From assembly GCF_958295425.1 (NCBI RefSeq), contig NC_081138.1, positions 8,420,302-8,484,301 of the forward strand: a DNA stretch of 64,000 bases, written 5' to 3'. Under the pieces are notes generated by a model. It did not search any database and was not told the origin of the DNA. It worked only from the letters and a program-made list of their open reading frames with translations. Source of the stretch: Solea solea. Lineage: Eukaryota; Chordata; Actinopteri; Pleuronectiformes; Soleidae. Positions 48,301 to 60,063 of the stretch are shown piece by piece (the first letter of the stretch is position 1; the number at the start of each line of letters is the position of its first letter). A program made the translations under genes and the position numbers.

Positions 48301-50160
48301 CTGTCCCATAACATAAACCTCACAAATAAAGTTAACATCTTATAAGATATACTTCTGTACCCTCAGTGTTTGATTTTGCAATGATTTCACTGTTTAGATG
48401 TGTTTTTCTATTTGTGTCTGTTTTTGTGCGCATTCAGCAGGGATACGGCTGTTTTCTGATTTTTTAAAATTTTTCTACTGTCCCATAACATAAACCTCAC
48501 AAATAAAGTTAACGTCTTACAAGATATAGTTATATACCTTCAGTGTTTGATTTTGCAATGATTTCACTGTTTGGATGTGTTTTTCTATTTGTGTCTGTTT
48601 TTGTGCGCATTCAGCAGGCTGTTTTCTGATTTTTTTCATTTTTCTACTGTCCCATAACATAAACCTCACAAATAAAGTTAACATCTTATAAGATATACTT
48701 CTGTACCCTCAGTGTTTGATTTTGCAATGATTTCACTGTTTGGATGTGTTTTTCTATTTGTGTCTGTTTTTGTGTGCGCGTTAAGCAGGGATACGGCTGT
48801 TTTCTGATTTTTTTCATTTTTCTACTGTCCCATAACATAAACCTCAAAAATAAAGTTAAAATCTTATAAGATATAGTTATATACCTTCAGTGTTTGATTT
48901 TGCAATGATTTCACTGTTTAGATGTGTTTTTCTATTTGTGTCTGTTTTTGTGCGCATTCAGCAGGGATACGGCTGTTTTCTGATTTTTTAAAATTTTTCT
49001 ACTGTCCCATAACATAAACCTCACAAATAAAGTTAACGTCTTACAAGATATAGTTATATACCTTCAGTGTTTGATTTTGCAATGATTTCACTGTTTGGAT
49101 GTGTTTTTCTATTTGTGTCTGTTTTTGTGCGCATTCAGCAGGGATACGGCTGTTTTTTGATTTTTTAAAATTTTTCTACTGTCCCATAACATAAACCTCA
49201 CAAATAAAGTTAACGTCTTACAAGATATAGTTATATACCTTCAGTGTTTGATTTTGCAATGATTTCACTGTTTGGATGTGTTTTTCTATTTGTGTCTGTT
49301 TTTGTGCGCATTCAGCAGGCTGTTTTCTGATTTTTTTCATTTTTCTACTGTCCCATAACATAAACCTCACAAATAAAGTTAACATCTTATAAGATATACT
49401 TCTGTACCCTCAGTGTTTGATTTTGCAATGATTTCACTGTTTGGATGTGTTTTTCTATTTGTGTCCGTTTTTGTGTGCGCGTTAAGCAGGGATACGGCTG
49501 TTTTCTGATTTTTTTCATTTTTCTACTGTCCCATAACATAAACCTCACAAATAAAGTTAAAATCTTATAAGATATAGTTATATACCTTCAGTGTTTGATT
49601 TTGCAATGATTTCACTGTTTGGATGTGTTTTTCTATTTGTGTCTGTTTTTGTGCGCATTCAGCAGGCTGTTTTCTGATTTTTGTCATTTTTCTACTGTCC
49701 CATAACATAAACCTCACAAATAAAGTTAACATCTTATAAGATATACTTCTGTACCCTCAGTGTTTGATTTTGCAATGATTTCACTGTTTAGATGTGTTTT
49801 TCTATTTGTGTCTGTTTTTGTGCGCATTCAGCAGGGATACGGCTGTTTTCTGATTTTTTAAAATTTTTCTACTGTCCCATAACATAAACCTCACAAATAA
49901 AGTTAACGTCTTACAAGATATAGTTATATACCTTCAGTGTTTGATTTTGCAATGATTTCACTGTTTGGATGTGTTTTTCTATTTGTGTCTGTTTTTGTGC
50001 GCATTCAGCAGGCTGTTTTCTGATTTTTTTCATTTTTCTACTGTCCCATAACATAAACCTCACAAATAAAGTTAACATCTTATAAGATATACTTCTGTAC
50101 CCTCAGTGTTTGATTTTGCAATGATTTCACTGTTTGGATGTGTTTTTCTATTTGTGTCCG
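45370..50160. repeat. Higher-order repeat: 15-mer of 2611 bp (8-mer 1394 + 7-mer 1217), nearly two copies
   Basis: The rare GATTTTTGTC variant lies at 45671, 47065, 48282 and 49676, giving alternating intervals of 1394, 1217 and 1394 bp. These lengths follow exactly from subtype composition: the 8-mer has three 7-bp deletions, two +2 and three +1 monomers (1408-21+4+3); the 7-mer has three deletions, two +2 and two +1 (1232-21+4+2). The 7-mer is the 8-mer minus one monomer of the TTTTAAAATTTT class. The pattern breaks near 50160, where a hybrid monomer combines GTGTCCG with GCGCATTCAGCAGGCTG. Confidence 0.88.
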
Positions 50161-53100
50161 TTTTTGTGCGCATTCAGCAGGCTGTTTTCTGATTTTTTTC
50201 ATTTTTCTACTGTCCCATAACATAAACCTCACAAATAAAGTTAACATCTTACAAGATATAGTTATATACCTTCAGTGTTTGATTTTACAATGATTTCACT
50301 GTTTGGATGTGTTTTTCTATTTGTGTCTGTTTTTGTGCGCATTCAGCAGGGATACGGCTGTTTTTTGATTTTTTAAAATTTTTCTACTGTCCCATAACAT
50401 AAACCTCACAAATAAAGTTAACGTCTTACAAGATATAGTTATATACCTTCAGTGTTTGATTTTGCAATGATTTCACTATTTGGATGTGTTTTTCTATTTG
50501 TGTCTGTTTTTGTGCGCATTCAGCAGGCTGTTTTCTGATTTTTTTCATTTTTCTACTGTCCCATAACATAAACCTCACAAATAAAGTTAACATCTTATAA
50601 GATATACTTCTGTACCCTCAGTGTTTGATTTTGCAATGATTTCACTGTTTAGATGTGTTTTTCTATTTGTGTCTGTTTTTGTGCGCATTCAGCAGGGATA
50701 CGGCTGTTTTATGATTTTTTAAAATTTTTCTACTGTCCCATAACATAAACCTCACAAATAAAGTTAACATCTTACAAGATATAGTTATATACCTTCAGTG
50801 TTTGATTTTGCAATGATTTCACTGTTTGGATGTGTTTTTCTATTTGTGTCTGTTTTTGTGCGCATTCAGCAGGGATATGGCTGTTTTCAGATTTTTTTCA
50901 TTTTTCTACTGTCCCATAACATAAACCTCTCAAATAAAGTTAAAATCTTATAAGATATAGTTATATACCTTCAGTGTTTGATTTCGCAATGATTTCACTG
51001 TTTGGATGTGTTTTTCTATTTGTGTCTGTTTTTGTGCGCGTTAAGCGGGGATACGGCTGTTTTCTGATTTCCTTCATTTTTCTACTGTCCCATAACATAT
51101 ACCTCACAAATAAAGTTAACATCTTATAAGATATACTTCTGTACCCTCAGTGTTTGATTTTGCAATGATTTCACTGTTTGGATGTGTTTTTCTATTTGTG
51201 TCTGTTTTTGTGCGCGTTAAGCAGGGATACGACTGTTTTCTGATTTTTTTCATTTTTCTGCTGTCCCATAACATAAACCTCACAAATAAAGTTAACATCT
51301 TATAAGATATACTTCTGTACCCTCAGTGTTTGATTTTGCAATGATTTCACTGTTTGGATGTGTTTTTCTATTTGTGTCTGTTTTTGTGCGCGTTAGGCAG
51401 GGATACGGCTGTTTTCTGATTTTTTTCATTTTTCTACTGTCCCGTAACATAAACCTCACAAATAAAGTTAAAATCTTATAAGATATAGTTATATACCTTC
51501 AGTGTTTGATTTTGCAATGATTTCACTGTTTGGATGTGTTTTTTTATTTGTGTCTGTTTTTGTGCGCATTCAGCAGGGATACGGCTGTTTTCTGATTTTT
51601 TTCATGTTTCTATTGTCCCATAACATAAACCTCACAAATAAAGTTAAAATCTTATAAGATATAGTTATATACCTTCAGTGTTGATTTTACAATGATTTCA
51701 CTGTTTGGATGTGTTTTTCCATTTGTGGCTGTTTTTGTGCGCGTTAAGCAGGGATCCGGCTGTTTTCTGATTTTTTTAATTTTTCTACTGTCCCGTAACA
51801 TAAACCTCACAAATAAAGTTAAAATCTTATAAGATATAGTTATATACCTTCAGTGTCTGATTTTGCAATGATTTCACTGTTTGGATGTGTTTTTCTATTT
51901 GTGTCTGTTTTTGTGCGCATTCAGCAGGGATATGGCTGTTTTCTGATTTTTTTAATTTTTCTACTGTCCCATAACATAAACCTCACAAATAAAGTTAACA
52001 TCTTATAAGATATACTTCTGTACCCTCAGTGTTTGATTTTGCAATGATTTCACTGTTTGGATGTGTTTTTCTATTTGTGTCTGTTTTTGTGCGCGTTAAG
52101 CAGGGATACGACTGTTTTCTGATTTTTTTCATTTTTCTACTGTCCCATAACATAAACCTCACAAATAAAGTTAACATCTTATAAGATATACTTCTGTACC
52201 CTCAGTGTTTGATTTTGCAATGATTTCACTGTTTGGATGTGTTTTTCTATTTGTGTCTGTTTTTGTGCGCGTTAGGCAGGGATACGGCTGTTTTCTGATT
52301 TTTTTCATTTTTCTACTGTCCCGTAACATAAACCTCACAAATAAAGTTAAAATCTTATAAGATATAGTTATATACCTTCAGTGTCTGATTTTGCAATGAT
52401 TTCACTGTTTGGATGTGTTTTTCTATTTGTGTCTGTTTTTGTGCGCATTCAGCAGGGATATGGCTGTTTTCTGATTTTTTTAATTTTTCTACTGTCCCAT
52501 AACATAAACCTCACAAATAAAGTTAAAATCTTATAAGATATATTTATATACCTTCAGTGTTTGATTTTGCAATGATTTCACTGTTTGGATGTGTTTCTCT
52601 ATTTGTGTCTGTTTTTGTGTGCGCGTTAAGCAGGGATACGGCTGTTTTCTGATTTTTTTCATTTTTCTACTGTCCCATAACATAAACCTCAAAAATAAAG
52701 TTAAAATCTTATAAGATATAGTTATATACCTTCAGTGTTTGATTTTGCAATGATTTCACTGTTTAGATGTGTTTTTCTATTTGTGTCTGTTTTTGTGCGC
52801 ATTCAGCAGGGATACGGCTGTTTTCTGATTTTTTAAAATTTTTCTACTGTCCCATAACATAAACCTCACAAATAAAGTTAACATCTTATAAGATATACTT
52901 CTGTACCCTCAGTGTTTGATTTTGCAATGATTTCACTGTTTGGATGTGTTTTTCTATTTGTGTCCGTTTTTGTGTGCGCGTTAAGCAGGGATACGGCTGT
53001 TTTCTGATTTTTTTCATTTTTCTACTGTCCCATAACATAAACATCACAAATAAAGTTAACATCTTACAAGATATAGTTATATACCTTCAGTGTTTGATTT

Positions 53101-53591
53101 TACAATGATTTCAGTGTTTGGATGTGTTTTTCTATTTGTGACTGTTTTTGTGCGCGTTCAGCAGGGATACGGCTGTTTTCTAATTTTTTTCATTTTTCTA
53201 CTGTCCCATAACATAAACCTCACAAATAAAGTTAAAATCTTATAAGATATAGTTATATACCTTCAGTGTTTGATTTTGCAATGATTTCACTGTTTGGATG
53301 TGTTTTTCTATTTGTGTCTGTTTTTGTGCGCATTCAGCAGGCTGTTTTCTGATTTTTGTCATTTTTCTACTGTCCCATAACATAAACCTCACAAATAAAG
53401 TTAACATCTTATAAGATATACTTCTGTACCCTCAGTGTTTGATTTTGCAATGATTTCACTGTTTAGATGTGTTTTTCTATTTGTGTCTGTTTTTGTGCGC
53501 ATTCAGCAGGGATACGGCTGTTTTCTGATTTTTTAAAATTTTTCTACTGTCCCATAACATAAACCTCACAAATAAAGTTAACGTCTTACAA

Positions 53592-56405
53592 GATATAGTT
53601 ATATACCTTCAGTGTTTGATTTTGCAATGATTTCACTGTTTGGATGTGTTTTTCTATTTGTGTCTGTTTTTGTGCGCATTCAGCAGGCTGTTTTCTGATT
53701 TTTTTCATTTTTCTACTGTCCCATAACATAAACCTCACAAATAAAGTTAACATCTTATAAGATATACTTCTGTACCCTCAGTGTTTGATTTTGCAATGAT
53801 TTCACTGTTTGGATGTGTTTTTCTATTTGTGTCCGTTTTTGTGTGCGCGTTAAGCAGGGATACGGCTGTTTTCTGATTTCCTTCATTTTTCTACTGTCCC
53901 ATAACATATACCTCACAAATAAAGTTAACATCTTATAAGATATACTTCTGTACCCTCAGTGTTTGATTTTGCAATGATTTCACTGTTTGGATGTGTTTTT
54001 CTATTTGTGTCTGTTTTTGTGCGCGTTAAGCAGGGATACGACTGTTTTCTGATTTTTTTCATTTTTCTACTGTCCCGTAACATAAACCTCACAAATAAAG
54101 TTAAAATCGTATAAGATATAGTTATATACCTTCAGTGTTTGATTTTACAAGGATTTCACTGTTTGGATGTGTTTTTCTATTTGTGTCTGTTTTTGTGCGC
54201 ATTCAGCAGGGATACGGCTGTTTTCTGATTTTTTTTAAATTTTTCTACTGTCCCATAACATAAACCTCACAAATAAAGTTAACATCTTATAAGATATACT
54301 TCTGTACCCTCAGTGTTTGATTTTGCAATGATTTCACTGTTTGGATGTGTTTTTCTATTTGTGTCTGTTTTTGTGCGCGTTAAGCAGGGATACGACTGTT
54401 TTCTGATTTTTTTCATTTTTCTACTGTCCCATAACATAAACCTCACAAATAAAGTTAACATCTTACAATATATAGTTATATACCTTCAGTGTTTGATTTT
54501 ACAATGATTTCACTGTTTGGATGTGTTTTTCTATTTGTGTCTGTTTTTGTGCGCATTCAGCAGGGATCCGGCTGTTTTCTGATTTTTTTCAATTTTCTAC
54601 TGTCCCGTAACATAAACCTCACAAATAAAGTTAAAATCTTATAAGATATACTTATATACCTTCAGTGTTTGATTTTGAAATGATTTCACTGTTTGGATTT
54701 GTTTTTCTATTTGTGTCTGTTTTTGTGTGCATTCAGCAGGGATACGGCTGTTTTCTGATTTTTTTTTAATTTTTCTACTGTCCCATAACATAAACCTCAC
54801 AAATAAAGTTAACATCTTATAAGATATACTTCTGTACCCTCAGTGTTTGATTTTGCAATGATTTCACTGTTTGGATGTGTTTTTCTATTTGTGTCTGTTT
54901 TTGTGCGCGTTAGGCAGGGATACGGCTGTTTTCTGATTTTTTTCATTTTTCTACTGTCCCGTAACATAAACCTCACAAATAAAGTTAAAATCTTATAAGA
55001 TATAGTTATATACCTTCAGTGTTTGATTTTGCAATGATTTCACTGTTTGGATGTGTTTTTCTATTTGTGTCTGTTTTTGTGCGCATTCAGCAGGCTGTTT
55101 TCTGATTTTTTTCATTTTTCTACTGTCCCATAACATAAACCTCACAAATAAAGTTAACATCTTATAAGATATACTTCTGTACCCTCAGTGTTTGATTTTG
55201 CAATGATTTCACTGTTTGGATGTGTTTTTCTATTTGTGTCCGTTTTTGTGTGCGCGTTAAGCAGGGATACGGCTGTTTTCTGATTTCCTTCATTTTTCTA
55301 CTGTCCCATAACATATACCTCACAAATAAAGTTAACATCTTATAAGATATACTTCTGTACCCTCAGTGTTTGATTTTGCAATGATTTCACTGTTTGGATG
55401 TGTTTTTCTATTTGTGTCTGTTTTTGTGCGCGTTAAGCAGGGATACGACTGTTTTCTGATTTTTTTCATTTTTCTACTGTCCCGTAACATAAACCTCACA
55501 AATAAAGTTAAAATCTTATAAGATATAGTTATATACCTTCAGTGTTTGATTTTACAAGGATTTCACTGTTTGGATGTGTTTTTCTATTTGTGTCTGTTTT
55601 TGTGCGCATTCAGCAGGGATACGGCTGTTTTCTGATTTTTTTTAAATTTTTCTACTGTCCCATAACATAAACCTCACAAATAAAGTTAACATCTTATAAG
55701 ATATACTTCTGTACCCTCAGTGTTTGATTTTGCAATGATTTCACTGTTTGGATGTGTTTTTCTATTTGTGTCTGTTTTTGTGCGCGTTAAGCAGGGATAC
55801 GACTGTTTTCTGATTTTTTTCATTTTTCTACTGTCCCATAACATAAACCTCACAAATAAAGTTAACATCTTACAATATATAGTTATATACCTTCAGTGTT
55901 TGATTTTACAATGATTTCACTGTTTGGATGTGTTTTTCTATTTGTGTCTGTTTTTGTGCGCATTCAGCAGGGATCCGGCTGTTTTCTGATTTTTTTCAAT
56001 TTTCTACTGTCCCGTAACATAAACCTCACAAATAAAGTTAAAATCTTATAAGATATACTTATATACCTTCAGTGTTTGATTTTGAAATGATTTCACTGTT
56101 TGGATTTGTTTTTCTATTTGTGTCTGTTTTTGTGTGCATTCAGCAGGGATACGGCTGTTTTCTGATTTTTTTTTAATTTTTCTACTGTCCCATAACATAA
56201 ACCTCACAAATAAAGTTAACATCTTATAAGATATACTTCTGTACCCTCAGTGTTTGATTTTGCAATGATTTCACTGTTTGGATGTGTTTTTCTATTTGTG
56301 TCTGTTTTTGTGCGCGTTAGGCAGGGATACGGCTGTTTTCTGATTTTTTTCATTTTTCTACTGTCCCGTAACATAAACCTCACAAATAAAGTTAAAATCT
56401 TATAA
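53592..56405. repeat. Tandem 8-mer higher-order repeat of 1407 bp, two contiguous copies
   Basis: GATTTCCTTC at 53875/55282 and all landmarks after it (GATACGACTG, CAAGGATTTC, TTTTTTTAAATTT, CTTACAATATATAG, GGGATCCGGCTG with TTTCAATTTTC, TTGAAATG with GGATTTGTTTTTC, GTTAGGCAGGG) recur 1407 bp later. The only difference I noticed is ATCGTATAAG (54109) versus ATCTTATAAG (55516). The second copy follows the first directly, so this is a recent tandem event. Confidence 0.88.
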
Positions 56406-57520
56406 GATATAGTTATATACCTTCAGTGTTTGATTTTGCAATGATTTCACTGTTTGGATGTGTTTTTTTATTTGTGTCTGTTTTTGTGCGCATTCAGCAG
56501 GGATACGGCTGTTTTCTGATTTTTTTCATGTTTCTATTGTCCCATAACATAAACCTCACAAATAAAGTTAAAATCTCATAAGATATATTTATATACCTTC
56601 AGTGTTGATTTTACAATGATTTCACTGTTTGGATGTGTTTTTCCATTTGTGGCTGTTTTTGTGCGCGTTAAGCAGGGATCCGGCTGTTTTCTGATTTTTT
56701 TAATTTTTCTACTGTCCCGTAACATAAACCTCACAAATAAAGTTAAAATCTTATAAGATATAGTTATATACCTTCAGTGTCTGATTTTGCAATGATTTCA
56801 CTGTTTGGATGTGTTTTTCTATTTGTGTCTGTTTTTGTGCGCATTCAGCAGGGATATGGCTGTTTTCTGATTTTTTTAATTTTTCTACTGTCCCATAACA
56901 TAAACCTCACAAATAAAGTTAAAATCTTATAAGATATAGTTATATACCTTCAGTGTTTGATTTTGCAATGATTTCACTGTTTGGATGTGTTTCTCTATTT
57001 GTGTCTGTTTTTGTGTGCGCGTTAAGCAGGGATACGGCTGTTTTCTGATTTTTTTCATTTTTCTACTGTCCCATAACATAAACCTCAAAAATAAAGTTAA
57101 AATCTTATAAGATATAGTTATATACCTTCAGTGTTTGATTTTGCAATGATTTCACTGTTTAGATGTGTTTTTCTATTTGTGTCTGTTTTTGTGCGCATTC
57201 AGCAGGGATAAGGCTGTTTTCTGATTTTTTAAAATTTTTCTACTGTCCCATAACATAAACCTCACAAATAAAGTTAACATCTTATAAGATATACTTCTGT
57301 ACCCTCAGTGTTTGATTTTGCAATGATTTCACTGTTTGGATGTGTTTTTCTATTTGTGTCCGTTTTTGTGTGCGCGTTAAGCAGGGATACGGCTGTTTTC
57401 TGATTTTTTTCATTTTTCTACTGTCCCATAACATAAACATCACAAATAAAGTTAACATCTTACAAGATATAGTTATATACCTTCAGTGTTTGATTTTACA
57501 ATGATTTCAGTGTTTGGATG
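55608..57520. repeat. 1.9-kb block repeated at 61318-63230 (offset 5710); supplies the empty site for the transposon
   Basis: The same ordered subtypes occur in both, from TTTTTTTTAAATTT through CATGTTTCTATTG, AAATCTCATAAG, GTGTCTGATTTTG, GTTTCTCTATTTG, GGGATAAGGCTG and CATAAACATCACAAAT to TTTCAGTGTTTGGATG. Minor differences include ATATATTTATATACC (56585) vs ATATAGTTATATACC and GTTAAGCAGG (57020) vs GTTAGGCAGG. The upstream copy is interrupted at 57520 by the transposon, and homology resumes at 60066 with the offset reduced to 3165. Confidence 0.88.
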
Positions 57521-57536
57521 CACTGTAACAAATTTC
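57521..57536 (+). repeat. Left terminal inverted repeat of the DNA transposon
   Basis: CACTGTAACAAATTTC, exact complement of 60048-60063. Preceded by the TG target copy at 57519-57520. Confidence 0.9.
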
Positions 57537-57958
57537 CTGTAGAATTTACAGTAAAGAACAGGCAAAAAAGTTGCCAATAAAGTGCTGTAAAAGTGTTGTT
57601 AATTACTGTAAACATTAATTACAACATATTACTGGATACGTTTTACAGGTTTTTGCCGTATATAAAACACAACAATGTATTGTTTTATATGATAAACAAC
57701 CATTTATTGTATTTTAATTTACAATATTATCTTGTATCCCATTCAAATTACATGAGTTACCTGCCAACTATTTTTGCCACTAAATAGCTGTTACTTGTTC
57801 ATAATTCATTATTTTATTGTAGAATGTTTTTACAGCTAATATAGGTTTGCTTGTCATGTTTTGCAAATTAAGCACTGTCATTTTTTTGTAATTGTAATTA
57901 TTTTCAGCTATTAACAATAATAATAAAACAAGAGTCAGTGCTGCAACAATACAAAACA

Positions 57959-57964
57959 TTTATT
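57959..57964 (-). terminator. AATAAA polyadenylation hexamer for the minus-strand exon-like segment
   Basis: GTGTTAATAAATGTTTTGTATTGTTGCAGC on the minus strand, 235 nt after the putative stop codon (58199-58201). The following TGTTTTGTATTGTTG is GU-rich. This is the layout of a normal 3' untranslated region. Confidence 0.45.
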
Positions 57965-58198
57965 AACACTCAATACCCGATGTGTATATTTTCAAACTCA
58001 CACAGACATGAACAAACTCACATAAACATACACCAGACTGCACAAGACTTGCAGCCACACAGTGTAACTTTAAATTAACTACTGTAATTTGCAGCAACAA
58101 AGTCAAATGTGTAAAAAATAACCACATCTTGGAACCATTGTTTTTTTGTTTTTTTTATACAAAACAGTGTGCCATTATTGTTTCTTTTGCAAACGGGC

Positions 58199-58349
58199 TC
58201 AAAGCCATTCAAAGTCCATTAACCTTTTTAGAAGTGCAGAGACATGAAGGTTGACATTGCTGTTCCACTTCTCTTGCACCTTCCCACTTCTTGGACTGAT
58301 CCACTTTGTGGCCTTTGTGCCAGACGTTGGGTTGATCCCCAGGAAGCAT
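58199..58349 (-). pseudogene. Putative captured terminal coding exon (49 codons + stop)
   Basis: On the minus strand a pyrimidine-rich stretch TGTCTTTTTCCTGATTTTG ends in GACTTCAG (AG at 58350-58351), a good splice-acceptor context. From 58349, in phase +1, 49 codons run to TGA (58199-58201). The peptide starts CFLGINPTSGTKATKWISPR and ends LLKRLMDFEWL: unlike the low-complexity satellite translations, it has protein-like composition with an amphipathic leucine-rich end. I do not recognise the family. A second frame from ATG at 58349 is also open for 46 codons but reads less like protein. It may be the last exon of a gene carried or captured by the transposon, or a decayed piece of its own second gene. 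Confidence 0.4.
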
Positions 58350-58493
58350 CTGAAGTCACAAAATCAGGAAAAAGACACTTAATGAAATACATTGTTTACA
58401 AAAGACAAAACCCATAGATCTCCCCTGCGTTCCCCAACCACCGCTTTAGCTTAAGTCATCAAAAGCTGTGCAGGCTAGGCTAGTGACGAGTTT

Positions 58494-58540
58494 AAGACGA
58501 GACCCAGACTCTATCAGCGGTAGTGATTGGGTCTCGTCTT
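58494..58540. other. Hairpin with 13-bp perfect stem inside the transposon
   Basis: AAGACGAGACCCA (58494-58506) pairs exactly with TGGGTCTCGTCTT (58528-58540) across a 21-nt loop. Outer GTGAC/GTCAC pairing (58483-58487 and 58547-58551) extends it with bulges. Possibly the end of a nested small inverted-repeat element. Confidence 0.75.
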
Positions 58541-58639
58541 TCACTTGTCACCCAACGGTGCGTAGCATTACAGCCTCTGAACCAGCCCATAGACAACGCA
58601 GCGGCTACCGGAAAAAAAAAAATCGAAATAGCAGAACAG

Positions 58640-58779
58640 ATTGACTGCATTTTCGCGGTGACATGACACACAAATATTTAAGACCCATGCCATCTGAATT
58701 TAAGACAATTTAATACTTTTTAAGGCCTTATTTTTAGGAAAATTGATTTACGACTTTTTAAGGACCTGCGGCCACCCTG
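58640..58779. mobile_element. Possible nested DNA-element end (hAT-like text)
   Basis: TTAATACTTTTTAAGGCC, CGACTTTTTAAGGACC and TGCGGCCACCCTG resemble, on the minus strand, the CAGGGT...CC...GGTCCTTAAAAAGT termini seen in many fish hAT-type non-autonomous elements. The partner end and target duplication were not found, so this is recollection-based and weak. Confidence 0.22.
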
Positions 58780-59767
58780 AGTTCATGGACGATTCGTGAA
58801 CGATAGGAAGTTTCTGACTAACTACCTTCACCAGATAAATGATGATAGTGGTCGATATTACTGTGAAACTGTTACTGTTACTGTTTTGTGCACATAACAC
58901 ACTGCTCCAAAGCCTACTGCACTGAAACATCTGATGTATTCTTGGTCTGAAAGTAGTTACAGAAGTGAACCAGACGAAGCAGTCAGAGAATGGCTCATTC
59001 GTGATTCGCAAGTCCTTTTAATGAACTGAACGAGGAGAACTAGTTCGCGACAAAGAATCGTAATAATAATTCCCATAATACTAAATTGTACCACATAAAT
59101 CTTCATAATACAATCCAGCAGTTACAACACTCTAGTGTATCTTGCTGTTCTGTGGTTTTTGCTGGTTAACATCTTCAAAAAACAGTGCAGTTTTGAGTCC
59201 CACACCCCGTATATTCCAACTAAGGCGAATAAAATGATGCCAAATGCTGTTAGTCACACAAATAAATAAGGAAACATTATTCTTAGCAAAATGTTGTTTT
59301 TGCAGCTTTCTCTCCTCACCTCACTTCAAGGTTGATTCGATCCTGTCGGCGACACACGTAACTTTCTCACACCGAGTTTAGACAACATACAGTAGCACCT
59401 AACTACCTTAGCTAGCGGCATGTTAGCCTAACATTTTAGCCTTCCATTAAACTGCAGAGCCTGGGATTACACTCGTTTGAAAAATATTCTTGAGCTAACT
59501 TTATTTTTAGTTGTGCAAACCAGGCTGACACACGATTAAATCATATTTCATGTTATTACTTGAATCACATTTTGAAGAGAAACTAGCAAGGTTGGTTTCC
59601 AGCCATGATATGCCAGGTGAAAGGCATAGCCTCAAAAAAGGTTACTAAAGTCATATTGTTAAAAACTAAAATAATTACTGTTTAATTCGGGTAAAATGTA
59701 ACATAACCATGCATACAATCTTGGCTAGTTTCTCTTTAATAGTTTAGACTAATAACATAATACTTAC
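58780..59767. other. Transposon interior without a supported gene
   Basis: Heterogeneous AT-rich DNA. GTTCATGGACGATTCGTGAAC (58781-58801) and GTTCGCGACAAAGAATCG (59044-59061) bracket about 280 bp with a short minus-strand reading frame (58748-59011) lacking any recognisable domain. They could be the ends of another small nested repeat. Nothing else identifiable up to the putative donor. Confidence 0.4.
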
Positions 59768-59850
59768 TCTTTATTGAGTGGATGAATGCTGGGTTCGCTC
59801 TCCTCCTCCCGCCATCAAATGCCTCTCCTCTTGCAAACTGCCAATATTAG
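59768..59850 (-). other. Possible upstream exon with consensus splice donor
   Basis: On the minus strand, CTCAATAAAGA is followed by GTAAGTATT (donor GT at 59766-59767), a near-ideal 5' splice site. The preceding ~80 nt are GC-richer than the surroundings (GATGGCGGGAGGAGGAGAGC). An ATG there is followed by a stop after 14 codons, so it would be a non-coding or differently framed first exon. Pairing with the acceptor at 58350 is speculation. Confidence 0.25.
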
Positions 59851-60047
59851 CCTAACAGTGTTTAACTGTAAATGTATCATTTACAGTCAGAACCAAGTGA
59901 AAACATAACCATGCTGTAATTTTAAAATGTGTTACAGCTTTAAATTTCTGTAATTATTTTTTACCCATAATACATTGCAATTTACAGTTACACCTTGTAA
60001 AAGGATAGGACAACAAGCTTCTGTAATTTTTTACTGTAGAAATTACA

Positions 60048-60063
60048 GAAATTTGTTACAGTG
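60048..60063 (-). repeat. Right terminal inverted repeat of the DNA transposon
   Basis: Reads CACTGTAACAAATTTC on the minus strand and is followed by the second TG copy (60064-60065) and satellite DNA in the expected phase. Confidence 0.9.

Larger units (their letters stand above)
44815..57520. repeat. Satellite block 4 (176-bp monomer), about 72 copies with strong higher-order structure
   Basis: Continues the monomer broken by the solo LTR. It contains the clearest higher-order repeats of the window (2611-bp 15-mer and 1407-bp 8-mer) and repeated three-monomer cassettes marked by CATGTTTCTATTGTCCC, then TGTTGATTTTACAATG with CCATTTGTGGCTG and GGGATCCGGCTG, then GTGTCTGATTTTG with GATATGGCTG (44985, 51602, 56528 and again 62238 in block 5). 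It ends at GTTTGGATG where the DNA transposon enters. Confidence 0.96.
57521..60063. mobile_element. CACTG-ended DNA transposon, 2543 bp, CACTA/EnSpm (CMC)-like, probably non-autonomous
   Basis: Perfect 16-bp terminal inverted repeats CACTGTAACAAATTTC lie at 57521-57536 and (complement) 60048-60063; imperfect pairing continues for about 25 bp more around ACAGTAAA. TG is duplicated at 57519-57520 and 60064-60065, confirmed by the uninterrupted paralogue at 63221-63240 (GTTTGGATG-TGTTTTTC). Subterminal regions are dense in TGTAA/TTACA motifs, typical of CACTA-type elements. No transposase-length reading frame exists, so movement would need a helper. The interior is heterogeneous: an exon-like segment on the minus strand, a hairpin, and remnants that look like other nested elements. 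The superfamily call rests on ends and a 2-bp duplication only. Confidence 0.78.

Noticed and set aside
57593..57787. 64-codon frame in the transposon's left subterminal region
   Set aside because: AT-rich, Tyr/Asn/Leu-rich chance frame within the TGTAA-dense zone.
58748..59011. 87-codon minus-strand frame in the transposon
   Set aside because: No acceptor/donor context or domain seen, and it spans what look like nested repeat ends.
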